DNA of 64,000 nucleotides. Origin: Larix kaempferi. Lineage: Eukaryota > Streptophyta > Pinopsida > Pinales > Pinaceae. The DNA is taken from NCBI GenBank assembly GCA_027924585.1, contig BSBM01001138.1, positions 15,178,501 through 15,242,500 on the forward strand. Reading direction: 5' to 3'. The notes below the pieces were generated by a model, which was not told the origin of the DNA, did no database searches, and saw nothing but the letters and a program-made list of their open reading frames with translations. The translations under genes and the position numbers were made by a program. Below are positions 12,825 through 23,547 of the stretch, in pieces. Each line of letters starts with the position of its first letter. Position 1 is the first letter of the stretch.

Positions 12825-13065
12825 ACATCAATGTCTCTTATTCGACAGGTTCCTCAAGTGTTCGACTTCAAGTTCACTTATTCACACTTGTTGGATCATA
12901 CTAGGTACCTTGGGCCCCATTATCATTATCAATGGAATCCCTCGCGTTTGTCAACGGTATACATCAATGACCGGTAATAAAACGATACCCCCCATGTTCG
13001 ACCTCAGCTCATTTATTCACATGGTTAGGGTTTGTACCTTGGGTTGTTTGGATGAAGACCTTGGG
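12825..13065 (+). repeat. Tandem duplication, about 135-bp unit
   Basis: The segment from ATACATCAATG through TATTCACA to TACCTTGGG appears twice (starting near 12833 and 12959), with a weaker partial third copy near 12717. It is part of the element's 3' region. The ORFs spanning it are not credible genes. Confidence 0.55.
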
Positions 13066-13419
13066 ACTCTGATAGCATCACTAGATTTATGTTATCACCC
13101 AAGCCACGCAAGACTGAGCCTCACTCATTTCGGCTCTTCATGAGACATAGATCCAATTTGTTGTTATGGCTATGATCTCTCATTTTGACATGGATCCATG
13201 CTTGTATTTCAGTGGCCATACTATATATACATATCCTAGTTAGTATCGGAGATCATATTGTATCACACCACACATCTATATGATGGCAAAATTGTAATTG
13301 CTCGCTGAAATTTGATCATTGTTTCAGGTACTTTTGTGACTTGGTTCTGCGGTTTCTTGCTCCTTCTCTGACTTGGAATTATAGTGTATTTTGGCCATTG
13401 TTTCCCTATGACCTCAAAC

Positions 13420-13432
13420 ATTAGGGGGAATC
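13420..13432 (+). other. Polypurine tract
   Basis: ATTAGGGGGAATC sits directly before the 3' LTR start TGTTATAGG at 13433, the expected position for plus-strand DNA priming. Confidence 0.75.
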
Positions 13433-14360
13433 TGTTATAGGTCAAATCTGCACTTCTCTGTCCATGATCACATTCCTCTATCGATCACTCAAAAGGACAC
13501 TATGGATGGAAGAGCTAGGTTGACTTGGATGAGTTATTGTTGAAACTACACTCTTCAGCTGAAAAAACTTATTTTTTCTATAGTTTTCATGACATGTGCG
13601 CTACTATTGGCACAGTGAACTAGCGTTCTAAACACTACTCTGCTCAAGGACAACCAATGCACACCTTTAAAATGTTGCAAACGCTTGTTGTAAAGAGTAA
13701 AAGTTGCTTACTATGCGCTACTCTGGTTGTATGAAACCTGTGAACATCTTAAGATGAAATGAAAAAATATATTAAGATTACGAATTGGGCTTAGTTGAAG
13801 TTGGTTCTGCAACTTCCCCAACCTCCCAATTCAACTGCCTACCTTGTCCCATAAATACAAGGAGGATCTGTGAGAGAGAGACTTAGAAGGAATGCTTTAA
13901 TTGCTGTTACGCTGGAGGAATTCCCAAGACATTGTGAAGAGTAGGAGCCCAAGACTCGTTTGCAGAAGTGTCTGGACATATCATGTATATATGTACTTTT
14001 CTACATTTCTTTGACAATAAAAGGTGGAAATACCCTTCTCATCCCAAATTGAATGTCTATTGGATTGAATGTTCATTTGGTTTAATGTTTGATTGTATTT
14101 GATGTTAATTTGTTTCTGATTTCTTCATATTTATTACAGTCGAGATACGCTGAGGAAGGTTTACTTTGTGTTGCAGGTTCATCATAGCGAAAGATCAAGC
14201 AAAAGCTAGGACCATCCGTCGATAAAAAGGTACTTCTTTTGATATATCGATCTCTTTCCATTTGTAGCAACTAATGCAATACAATGAATGTATTTACCTG
14301 TCACCCCACCCAAGTTGGTAGTGTCTTCTCCTCACTATAAGGTATTTTTGCTGCACAACA
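13433..14360 (+). repeat. 3' LTR (928 bp) of the Tat-type element
   Basis: It starts TGTTATAGG after the polypurine tract and ends CACAACA, matching the window-start copy from 13799 on. It contains the TATA-like ATAAATA near 13852 and an AATAAA near 14012, reasonable promoter and polyadenylation signals. The element's GTGCGCTACT motif occurs twice in it (about 13596 and 13713). Confidence 0.9.
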
Positions 14361-15800
14361 GAGCATGCCTGCGATTTCGCAGGGTAGGGCATGGCTCTGA
14401 TGGCTTGTGCAGAATGACACTCAATCACCTGGGGGAACTTGCTGAACCTGTTTGACTATGATTCATTCATAGATTCATCGATTCATATAGACATTACTGA
14501 CTACTCACTCATGCACTCACATGCCCCTGCACACACTTTCCATTGACGAACCATCAACCCTTGCAGAGAACCCGTTCCTGTATTTCCTGTATGCACTAAA
14601 CCAATCTGGGAAGAGGGAAATCTGAGGGTAATCATGCTTCCTTTGTGAGCAAAAGAGCCTGAGAGTTGATAATCGTAACCACCTTGTGTGTAAACACCAG
14701 TACAGGGACATAGTGGTATTGGTAGAAGAGATTGTAGAGTGGTATTGGCAGAACGACCATGAGGAAACCCCAATCCTGGTAATGAATTCAGTTGTTGAAC
14801 TGTGGGAAAGGGGCTGGGTTGTTTGATAAACCTAATGAAGGCTATAGTCTAAACAAACTATTGACTAGACCTTTCTATGCCCATCCTGGAATAACACTGG
14901 AAGGGAAAGACCATGAGAGACTGTGCAATAGTGATATGATCTTCCTTGTGTTGGATGTGGTAGGTATTGTGGGTTCCAGGTCGGTTGAGAGCAACTGGAC
15001 CTTTTTATGCCCATCCTGGAATATCATTGGAAGGGAATATGCCTTGAGATACTGTGTAACAGTACAGTAGGTCTTCCTTGTGTTGGATGTGGTAGGTATT
15101 GTGGGTGCCAGGTCAACTGACTGCTAAGATTCTTGCAGTTCTGTGGCTGAACTCACTAGCTTAGCAATGCCTTCCTTGTTGTCCCTGAATGCTTGATAAA
15201 CCCCTATAGGTTGGCTTAGCATGGGTAGGTTCCCTGGAATGCTTGATAAACCCAACTACATACTGGTTTAGCATGTGAATGGAGCCTTGACTGTGAGAGA
15301 ACCTATTAGCCCTCCTTAGTGGATACACTACCCATCTTGGGGGTGATCTCTCAGCTGAAAGAGTATAGGTTGGACATAGATCTAAGGTTGGGTGGAACGT
15401 TGCTCTCACTTAGCCAGTTGCTTTGGAATTGAAAGAGAAGTATTCTGTTATAATAATTGATGGTGTCTCATTGTTTTGTGATGAATGCTTGTGTATAATT
15501 ATGGAATTGTGAAATGTATGTATATGAATGGGATTGACATGAAGTCATGAACATGCCTGAGTAAGAGGCTAGGTTCACTGTTGTATGTGTATCTTACATT
15601 GCATGAGTTAATGCCTTGTAATCCTTGCATATGATAGATGTGTTAAGTAAATCTGTTTAATGCATTTTACATGTTATAATGAATGATAGTGTTTCATTGT
15701 TTGAAGATGAATGTTTATGTATACTAACCTTGTGAAGGAGATGTATGCTTATACCTGATCCATGGGAAGATAGGGAAGCCATGGAAGTGGCTGGAGAAAC
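14361..15800. other. Gene-free stretch with local duplications
   Basis: I see no supported gene. A block of about 131 bp (from ACCTTTNTATGCCCATCCTGG to the GTGCCAGGTC end) is duplicated in tandem at about 14868-14997 and 14999-15120. A second pair, TGATNGTGTNTCATTGTTT followed by GATGAATG, recurs about 225 bp apart near 15456 and 15683. A short TTGATAAACC motif recurs at about 14823, 15192 and 15243. Short ORFs here do not resemble anything. Confidence 0.45.
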
Positions 15801-16024
15801 CTATGTGGGTCAGATGGAAAGGAAGGTCTTGGTAGGTTGAAGGTTGGAAGTGTCTAAGTGGGGATATAGACATAAATTCAGAGAAGGAAATGAGGAGGTT
15901 AGATACCTTACCTGATCACATGAGTCTACCATTGGATAGAGTTCTCCAAGATATTTCCAACGGTACCAACCTTGCCCCATTTGGATGTTGGAGGAAGAAG
16001 TTATGCCCCTTTGAAGAATCAATG

Positions 16025-16390
16025 AAATTCCCTTACAGAGGCAGGGTTCCGCACGCATGGTTCTGCAATTGCAGGTTTCGGGATCACCAAGTTCAAAACT
16101 ATATGTGTTTTGGGTTTCCGCAATCCCGTATATGTAATTGCGGGATGCGAGTTGCGGGATTGTCGAATGCATGTTTTCGTATTTTGGGTTTTCGCAATCC
16201 CGCATCCACAATTGCGGGTAGCGGATTTCGGGATGCGGGTTGCGGGAACGTCGAGTTCAAGATTTTCGTGTTTTGGAATTTCACATTCCCGAATCCGCAA
16301 TTGCGGGTTACGGATTGTGAGATTCGCTGTTGCAGAATGAAGGATGCAGTTTCACAGCTGCGGGTTGCGGATTGCGGATTTGAGCTCTCT
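16025..16390. repeat. GC-richer tandem repeat of about 75-90 bp with internal palindromes
   Basis: Three to four diverged units each run from a TTTTGGGTTTTCGCAATCCC-type block into ATTGCGGG and GATGCGGGTTGCGGG. The inner parts are self-complementary (CCCGCATCC against GGATGCGGG), so each unit can fold. The stretch is much richer in G+C than its surroundings. Long ORFs exist on both strands across it, but they come from the repeat and are not supported as genes. Confidence 0.6.
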
Positions 16391-16573
16391 CGACTGTGTG
16401 TATGGGCACTCAGTCAACATTTTGGGAGAAAAAAAATGGATCATGGTCTCCAGTGGCGAGGTAGGTTGGTGGGGACGTGATAGGGTCTTTTCTCCCTCTG
16501 TAACTCTCCTTTCAGCAAAAAGATTAGAAGGATATGTCCTTTCTCGGAGGGAGACCACAATTTTCCTTTCAGA

Positions 16574-17019
16574 TTCTTTGACGGTGCAGCTCAAGCTAGT
16601 CTCTGTGGGGATGGAATGACCTTAAAACTTACAAGTGACCATGTTTATCATCTTTGTTTGGGTGTTGGGAAAGGCACTAATTCCAGGGAAGAAATCATTG
16701 CCTTGTGGGGGCTGCTCTTTTTCTCTAATTCCTTGGATCTTGATTCCTTATTGTTTTTGGGGATTCCAGGTGCATGATTAATTGGGAAAAAGGTGAAGAA
16801 AGGCTAAATTCAGTGGAACTGGACGTTTGGATCAAGAGGACTCGTTCTTTTATCACATCCTTCTCTCCTATTACCTTCTTCCACATCTACAAGGAACACA
16901 ACATAGAAGCGGATTGCCTATCCAAATGTGCTTTGGGTGATATGGAAGGTACTATTATGATTATAGAAGAGTTCAAAGAAGGCAATCTTTACATATCAGA
17001 CATCATTTCTTATTCTTGA
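16574..17019 (+). pseudogene. RNase H tail of a 5'-truncated plant LINE
   Basis: Read with one frameshift near 16760, this is a plant RNase H domain of the kind that ends L1-type LINE polyproteins. Acidic residues are visible in order: FFDGAAQ (D), NSREEIIALWGLL (E), GDSR (D, after the frameshift) and HNIEADCLSK (D). The second frame runs from 16774 to a stop at 17017. About 130 bp downstream is a run of 13 A (17150-17162), consistent with the 3' end of a retrotransposed copy. I cannot place the 5' truncation point or a TSD. Confidence 0.75.
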
Positions 17020-17149
17020 TGGTTTACTTTTGATATATCTAATTCAGATTTGTCTAATGGACCAAGGAATACTTTTGTTCATATATGCTTCTCCCCAAAC
17101 TTTTATTGTTGTGAAAAAGCAGGCTAATATAAGTTGTTTTTTTATTCTG

Positions 17150-17162
17150 AAAAAAAAAAAAA
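17150..17162 (+). other. Poly(A) tail of the LINE remnant
   Basis: Thirteen consecutive A residues follow the RNase H fragment on the same strand. Confidence 0.6.
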
Positions 17163-17299
17163 TTATGACCTAGACTTTCATTTAATCTAAAAAGTGGTAT
17201 AAGAATTGAAGTTTAATCTTCCACACGATGAATATAAGATATCTCCAATAACAACTTGTACCCATGAGACCCTATTGCACAAGGACCAAAGACATAAAT

Positions 17300-17455
17300 G
17301 ACGTCAAATGGAGCACATGTAGATTCAGTCAACAAGATTGGAATGTTGACACCAAATGAAACAAATGTAGATTGAGGCAATAAGATAGAAATGTTGACGT
17401 AAAATGAAGCAATTGCAGATTTAGGTAACAAGATTAGAATGTTGAGGTGAAGATT
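17300..17455. repeat. 48-bp tandem repeat, about 3 copies
   Basis: TGTAGATT-type starts at 17318, 17366 and 17414, each followed by AACAAGAT and AATGTTGA, give a 48-bp period. Confidence 0.65.
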
Positions 17456-17860
17456 ATGCTTGTTTTGTTTTATGATATTTAATAAGTTTGAATGAATTTT
17501 ATTTTTTAAAATTATCTTCCTATGGTTATAGTTTTAAAAAAGAAAATAAATATTAAAAAAATAAAAGTATTTTTTTATAAAGTTTTTAGTAGTTGAATAA
17601 AACTTAAAATGTTTTAACAAAAGTAAAAATTTATAAGATACATAAAATCAAAGAGAATAAACTCTTAAATATCTAGAATAAAAATTAGTACACACTTAAA
17701 TTTATAGGATAAATAAAATCAAATATAAGCTTTCTCTTGACATACCGAACTACATTAAATCCAAATTTCCAAGTAAAACCAAACACAAATACATAAAAGG
17801 ACCTCTTTATTATTTCCTCTTAAAGCAACTTAATAACTCCACTTAATTAAATTAATTTGT

Positions 17861-18561
17861 TTTTCAACATAGATTATTAAATTAATTTCATTCTATCATT
17901 TCCTATTAAAAACATCATAATAAATCCAAGTTATGGCCGGGTGGTTGGGGCGGTAGGCTGTGGCCGTTCCCACCCAGGATCGACCCCGTGACCCAGGAAG
18001 ATTCAGCGCTCTCGTATATTGAGCTTGCCGATTTAACTACTATGTGAAAAAAAAATCCAATTAATTAAATTAAGTTCATCATATAAATATGAATTATTAA
18101 AGTGTAAGTAATCAAATCATAGAAAAGTTTGAAATAATTGTATGATTTATTATACATGATATTTCAACATGAATTATTACATTAATTTCATGATATCATT
18201 TCTTATTAAAAACATTATAATAAATCCAGTTAATTAAATTAAGTTCATCATATAAATATGAATTATTAAAATGTCTAAGTAATCAAATCACAAAAAAGTT
18301 TGAAATAATTGTATAATTCATTATACACGATTATTTCAATATAGATTATTAAATTAATTTCATCATGTCATTTCTTATTAAAAGCATAATAATAAATCCA
18401 ATTAATTAAATTAAGTTCATCATATTAAAGTGTACAAGTAATCAAATCACAAAAAAGTTTGAAATAATTGTATGATTCATTATACATGATTATTCTAACA
18501 TGGATTATTAAATTAATTTCATTATATCATTTCCTATTAAAAACATTATAATAAAACATTA
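17861..18561. repeat. About 170-bp AT-rich tandem array, 3.5 copies, interrupted by a SINE
   Basis: The block TTAATTAAATTAAGTTCATC recurs at about 18061, 18230 and 18402, each followed by AATCAAATCACA, GTTTGAAATAATTGTAT and ATTTCTTATTAAAA. A partial unit precedes position 17930. The period of about 170 bp is in the range of plant satellites, but only a few units are present. The SINE at 17930-18052 splits one unit. Confidence 0.75.
17930..18052 (+). mobile_element. tRNA-derived SINE, 123 bp, with 8-bp TSD
   Basis: The insert has an RNA polymerase III A-box-like TGGCCGGGTGG (17934-17944), a B-box-like GGATCGACCCC (17977-17987) and an A-rich 3' end. It is flanked by AAATCCAA at 17922-17929 and 18053-18060, and removing it restores the surrounding tandem unit. 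Much higher G+C than its flanks also marks it as foreign. Confidence 0.8.
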
Positions 18562-18966
18562 TTTATGTGCGTTGTAATTATTAAAAAGAAGTATAGAAAA
18601 GAAAAGATGAATTTACATCAAACATTAAACTTTTATAGGCAATAACCTCCACCGTTCTCATTTCCCAATAGTTTCTTCTTGTTCTTTTCTAAATAAAAAA
18701 AAATTATATTCAATAAATCATTCAATCTAGAATCTAAATTAGTCTAGATCTATCTTAAACCTGGATCTAATAAGTAATGAGAGGGATTCAAGAGATTGGA
18801 TTTCTCTATATACTTAATATATCTAGTTTAAAATAGATCTATGTTGGTTTTCTATATGGATTTTTTAATTTTTAATTTTTATTTTTGAAAAGTTATCAGT
18901 GGACAACTCAGCCATATGTAAAGCATCTGGCTACTTTTATGCATTAAAAAACTAACACAGCCAATT

Positions 18967-19135
18967 GCTATGTCTCAACTGCCATGAACTGCCTGGTTGT
19001 TATCACGTGTGCCACGAATTTGTCTATACCTCAACTGCCAAGAACTTTCCAGTTGTAATCTTCAGTTGTCTATGGCTCAACTACCAAGAAATGTCCAGTT
19101 GTAATCAGCCATTGTCTATGCCTGAAATGCAAAGC
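18967..19135. repeat. Minisatellite of about 46-56 bp, 3 copies
   Basis: Units read TATNNCTCAACTNCCAAGAA, then TCCAGTTGTAATC, ending in TTGTC, starting near 18969, 19025 and 19071, with a decayed start of a fourth near 19117. No gene is associated. Confidence 0.55.
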
Positions 19136-19515
19136 ATTTGATTAACTGGTGAACAAGTATAAATAACTGCCGCTGTTTGCTTTTTCAAAATCCAAGTGCT
19201 GGTCAATTTTTAATGTTTTGATTGCCGCACCTGAATTCATTAATCTCCGTTAAGTTGGAGGACAGTCAAGTAATTTACGTTTAAATTGTTGTACATATCT
19301 GGTTTTTTGGATTGAAGAAGTCAAAAGTTGTAATACGGCACACGCCACCAAAAGCGTCGATGGACCATCTCTGTGTCGTGTATTCCATTACCAGGATTGT
19401 TGCACTGAAACAAAACATCACGTTGCCATCTATTAGCAAAAGGCTGCCACGCCATTGACAAGCTTCTTTATTGGTTCATCTCGTCACTGTTACTTAATTT
19501 GGTTGAGCATTTCCG
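19135..19515. repeat. Diverged duplicate block, copy 1
   Basis: This matches 21830-22205 in the same orientation: ATTTGATTAAC, TATAAATAA, TTGTTGCANTGAAACAAAAC, ACGTTGCCATCTAT, CAAAAGGCTGCCACGCC and ATTGGTTCATCT occur in the same order. No LTR-type TG/CA ends are visible at the borders, so I do not call it an LTR pair. Confidence 0.6.
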
Positions 19516-19794
19516 CTGATATAACTTTTTGACAAAACGACATCCCATTGTCGTCGAAGAGTCAATTTGTAGGAACATTTCGATGTCATTTACCAGATTT
19601 CATGAAAATCATACCAAAAAAATAATGTGGAAAATTAATAAATAGCATATCAATTTTGTCTTTCAACCCCACAAATAGATTCATCATAACCCACAGTAAT
19701 CATCATGGCCCATTTTGTGGTAATAGCAACCTGGGGCTGATGTAAAGTGAAAAAGGGACTCTTCCCATATCATTATTACTTTTTTTTTTCATTT

Positions 19795-20335
19795 CTTTTT
19801 AATTTTTTAATTTTGTATGTTAGATCACATTATAACTAAAATATTTAATAGTAAAAGTTTCTGTAATTATTTGTAAAGGTTTTTGGTACAAATTTTTATT
19901 AACATTGACTTGTGGTGCATCTATAAAACATCGTCTTCACTTAATACAAAAGAGCAAAGATGCTCCATGATCACAAAAGCATTGAATCAACAACATACCA
20001 AACATATCAAAAATCATAATTTTTCCTCTCTTTTTAATTTTTTTAATTTTTAATTTTGTCTCTTTTTTCTTTATTTTCATCTTTTAATTTTTAATTTTAT
20101 ATATTAGATAACATTATAACTAAAATATTTAATAGTAAAAGTTTTTGTAATTTTTAAAATTATTTGTAAAGGTTTTTGGTACAGATTTTTATTTACATTG
20201 ACTTGTGATGTATCTATTTGACATCAGCAAAGATGCTCTATGATCACAAAAGCATTGAATCAACAACATACTAAGCATACCAAAATGCTCCATGATCACA
20301 AGAGCATTGAATCAACAACATACCAAAAATAAGTG
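19795..20335. repeat. Direct duplication within a dispersed repeat
   Basis: TAGATNACATTATAACTAAA through TTTGTAAAGGTTTTTGGTAC to GATCACAAAAGCATTGAATC occurs at about 19822-20000 and again at about 20105-20245, with a short third copy of the end near 20285-20325. Upstream, CATCATGGCCCATTTTGTGG (about 19703) recurs near 50276, so the block belongs to a family with a second, diverged member at 50276-50650. Confidence 0.55.
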
Positions 20336-20544
20336 GGTGCTCCATTTTGGTCAAAACTAACTATTACCCCCACTTTTATTAATATTATGAATTGAATTTG
20401 TACACATATTAACTTATTCCTTTAATAGCTCCCATTTTTTTAAATCAATAATCCAACAAATCAAGTACTTGTCATCATAAGAGAAAAATATAATTTTATA
20501 TTTATAAAAAATAGGATGTATGGATAACTTATAAGTGAACTTAT

Positions 20545-21195
20545 TTAACTAGAATAATAGAACTTGTTCATAACACTTAACTTATGGTTTTTAGGTATTC
20601 TAACAACTAAAAATTAAGTGATTGTTGTGTTATCTCAGAGGAGGCAACATGTTCAAAACCGGCCGGGGTTAGGGTTGCTCATTGGCCCATTGTGACAAGG
20701 CTGGAAGGGTAGGCGACCCCTGCCATAGAGGCTCTCCCTGGGATAAAGGGTCTCGAGACGTCTCGGCCCCTGGTGAATCACAAGTTTCTGGTATATCTGG
20801 CTTGCGGCTTGTTGGATATACCCTTGGGAGGTTACTATTCCCATGGTTAAAAAAAAATAAAATTAAGTGATTGTGCTAGTAAATATAACCAAATGTAAAG
20901 AAGCTTTCTATTTTTGAGAAAGCACTTAACTAGAATAACAGAACTTGTTCATAACACTTAACTTATCTCTTCTAGGTAATCTAACAACTGAAAATTAAGT
21001 GACTCTTCTAGTAAATATGACCAAATATAAAGAAGCTTTCTATTTTAAAGAAAGCACTTAACTAGAATAACACTAACAAAACTTGTTCATAACACTTAAC
21101 TTATGACTTCTAAGTATTCTAACAACTAAAAATTAAATAACTATGCTAATAAATATGATCAAATGTAAAGAAGCTTTCTATTTTAGAGAAAGCAC
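20545..21195. repeat. About 130-bp tandem repeat, 3 copies, one split by a retroposon
   Basis: ACTAGAATAA, then TTGTTCATAACACTTAACTT, then AACAACT and AAAGAAGCTTTCTATTTT occur in order three times, with starts near 20549, 20930 and 21060. Subtracting the inserted 233 bp plus 16-bp duplication from the first spacing gives about 133 bp, in line with the second spacing. A more diverged copy of part of the unit lies near 22430-22530. Confidence 0.75.
20626..20858 (+). mobile_element. Poly(A) retroposon (SINE-like), 16-bp TSD
   Basis: AAAATTAAGTGATTGT is present at 20610-20625 and 20859-20874, immediately flanking a GC-richer insert that ends in an A-rich tail. A B-box-like GTTCAAAACC lies at about 20651-20660, but no A-box at the right distance is visible, so this may be a 5'-truncated SINE or another retroposed RNA. 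It has no coding capacity. The insert splits a tandem unit cleanly. Confidence 0.75.
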
Positions 21196-21829
21196 AATCA
21201 CTGAAAAACAGTTTTTCTTGAACCTTATACTGCATACACATTGCTACAAGCATTATTTCAGTGCTTGATCAAGCATTTTTATTTTTGGAGCTCTCAGCAT
21301 TGCGACGATGTGTTTATAATTGCAGCATTGTGCAAATCTCTATGGGCATAAATGCTCTCTGCTTTTGCACGCTGTTCGGCTCTTTACTTGCATGTTCAAT
21401 ACTTAGTTGTTAATGCCGCGGGAAACATAAATATAAATTTGCAATTGGTATTTGCAATGTGTATACGTCAGTATTCTCTGCTTGCACCATAATATTCCCT
21501 TTAATTGTACATATTGTATGCATTGTTTTCAAGTATCTTCTCAACATATATTAGCTTTTATTAATACTCAGACTGAACAAATTCAAGCACAGTGATAAAA
21601 TAATTTTTTTTTATGTTTCTATCAAATTGGTTTTCTTCAAATTATTCCGACACGGACAGTTTAGGTATCAGTAACAACTGAAATTATCCGCACTACGTGC
21701 ACTTACAAACAAAGTGGATCCGCAATAATTTATGTCATTGTTCATCCATCTCTCTATTTTAATTTACCGCGTGAGAGCGACAAAACAAGAAAAACCATTA
21801 CTTAAAATCGCACAAAATTTCTCAAACAA

Positions 21830-22205
21830 AACATTTGATTAACAAGTGAATACGTATAAATAATTGCGACTGCTTGTATTTTTGGAACCTAATTACAAGT
21901 CCCGTTCTAATGTTTTGATCGCCGAACGTGAATTTATCTTGAGCGTTGACCGTTAAGTTCGCGGTATAAATTGTTGTCATATCCGTTGTATTGAATAATG
22001 CAAAAGTCCTGATACGACACGCTACCATCTCTCTGTGTGGTGTATTCCATGACAAGGATTGTTGCATTGAAACAAAACACCACGTTGCCATCTATATGCA
22101 AAAGGCTGCCACGCCTGCCACCCTGTGATTGCTACCCCTTTGATCGGCTTCTTTTTATTGGTTCATCTAGCCACCCTTACTTAAATTAGTTGGGCATTTT
22201 TGCTG
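21830..22205. repeat. Diverged duplicate block, copy 2
   Basis: Same order of conserved segments as 19135-19515, with several small indels. The 89-aa minus-strand ORF across it is not supported, because the first copy does not preserve it. Confidence 0.6.
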
Positions 22206-22735
22206 GTTCTTAAAATATATATTTACATCTATATGTATTTTTATTTTAGAATTTAGGGTGGATTATCACTTATGCTTTTTCTAGATTAAAGGAGGATGAG
22301 ACAAGTGTACTATTGAGATTGATTTTATGATAGTCAGTTCAAATTCGAAATGAATAATTAAAAAAATATATATAAAAAATAACTGGTATATGAGGCATGG
22401 AGAACAATAGGTAATTACAACTAAACATGAAGAAGAAATAACATATAACTTCTTCATATCACTTAACTTATGAACTATTAGTGTTCACCAACCACAAGTT
22501 AAGTAACTATGCTAATTTAAAGTATCTATTTTTTCAAAAAAAATATATATATTATAAAATACGGTATTTTAAACTGTGCAATGAGATTGCTCTTCATACT
22601 AATGCCGAATTCAATGTTTTGTCATTAGTGTATCTTTTTAAGCCTTATGATTAGACCATGCCAATAGGGAATAAGTTAAATTTATTTCATATATAAATTT
22701 GAATTAATTTTTGAAATCATTATTTTAAACGTGAT

Positions 22736-22985
22736 CCAAAGTTTTATAATGATAAAACTTTATTTATAAATTAGGTTCCATTTTAATTTAACTTAAATAT
22801 TATAAAAAAATTTCCAAAATTTTATAATAATAAAACTTTATTTATAAATTAGATTCCATTTTAATTTAACTTAAATATTATAAAAATAATGAAAAATTTC
22901 CAAAGTTTTATAATGATAAAACTTTATTTATAAATTAGGTTCTATTTGAATTTAACTTAAATATTATAAAAATAATGAAAAATTC
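22736..22985. repeat. About 80-86-bp AT-rich tandem repeat, 3 copies
   Basis: TTTTATAATGATAAAACTTT followed by ATTTATAAATTAG and TTTAACTTAAATATTATAAA recurs three times, with starts near 22741, 22818 and 22905. Confidence 0.75.
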
Positions 22986-23478
22986 AATCAATCAAAATTC
23001 TTACTTTTCATATCGTCTAGTTCAAATATGAAAGAAAAAATACTTATTCAATCTAACTCTTAAAATACAAATTGAACTTACTTTGAAAATGTGTACCTGA
23101 GATCCGTTGAATTGTTTGCTTCAAATTACCATGATTCGCATTGAATAATGTTTACTTCAAACGTATAACTTCCGTCAAAATTTTGTAAGTTAATTGGATC
23201 ACTTATAAATGGTCATTTTTGCACTCAAAACTTTCGGGCCTTAGCTTCTAGCCTATCAACACTATTCCAAACATTTAGACATTCTCAATAGTGAAAAAAT
23301 AATTTCAATGGTTTTTATGTGTAGAATGGTTTTTATGTGGAGAATTTCAAAAAGATTCTAGAGGGTCCAAAACCCTAACATTAATTGAGGCTTAGGCATG
23401 CAAAAACCCTAACCTTAACTCTTAAGCTATGTTAAATGTTGGGTTGCTAGGAAAGGAAGGGGTTCCATTCTTATTGAA

Positions 23479-23482
23479 TGGT
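23479..23482. repeat. Left target-site duplication TGGT
   Basis: Identical to 34319-34322, directly outside the inverted termini. Confidence 0.75.
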
Positions 23483-23547
23483 GGGTGAAAACGTGAAGGT
23501 GGGTAACACTTTCGTGAGAAATCAGTGCAAAATCGTCTTAGCGGAAG

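Larger units (their letters stand above)
10893..13418 (+). other. 3' non-coding region of the Tat-type element
   Basis: No convincing coding sequence. It holds copies of the GTGCGCTACT-like motif (10921 and 11018), an AT-rich stretch, and two short tandem repeat blocks described separately. Tandem repeats in the 3' untranslated region are a known habit of Tat elements and a source of satellites. Confidence 0.6.
1..14360 (+). mobile_element. Ty3/gypsy LTR retrotransposon, Tat-type (two RNase H domains), decayed
   Basis: The element is bounded by two related LTRs; the 5' one is cut by the window start. Between them, in order, lie gag, aspartic protease, RT, RNase H, integrase, a second RNase H, an antisense ORF, a repeat-rich 3' region and a polypurine tract. 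RT and integrase motifs (GFSGYN, YLDD, an HHCC finger, DDE-type core with protease and RT upstream of integrase) place it in Ty3/gypsy, and a second RNase H points to the Tat group. All coding parts carry stops or frameshifts, so it cannot be autonomous. The TSD cannot be tested because the left end is outside the window. Confidence 0.92.
21196..23478. other. AT-rich stretch without genes
   Basis: Apart from the second copy of the diverged duplicate (21830-22205) and a short tandem array (22736-22985), I see no gene, RNA or mobile element. Left-flank host sequence of the DNA transposon runs up to its TSD at 23479. Confidence 0.5.

Noticed and set aside
12572-13143. Two ORFs of 71 and 108 aa in the 3' region of the Tat-type element
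   Set aside because: They cross the 135-bp tandem duplication and are not preserved between its copies.
15890-16480. 196-aa ORF and antisense ORFs over the GC-rich repeat
   Set aside because: Open frames on both strands follow from the repeat; low-complexity CN/CG/FRNP peptides, no family likeness.
19135-22205. LTR pair of an old retrotransposon
   Set aside because: No TG/CA ends, PBS, PPT or coding remnants between the two copies; the interval holds tandem arrays and a retroposon instead.
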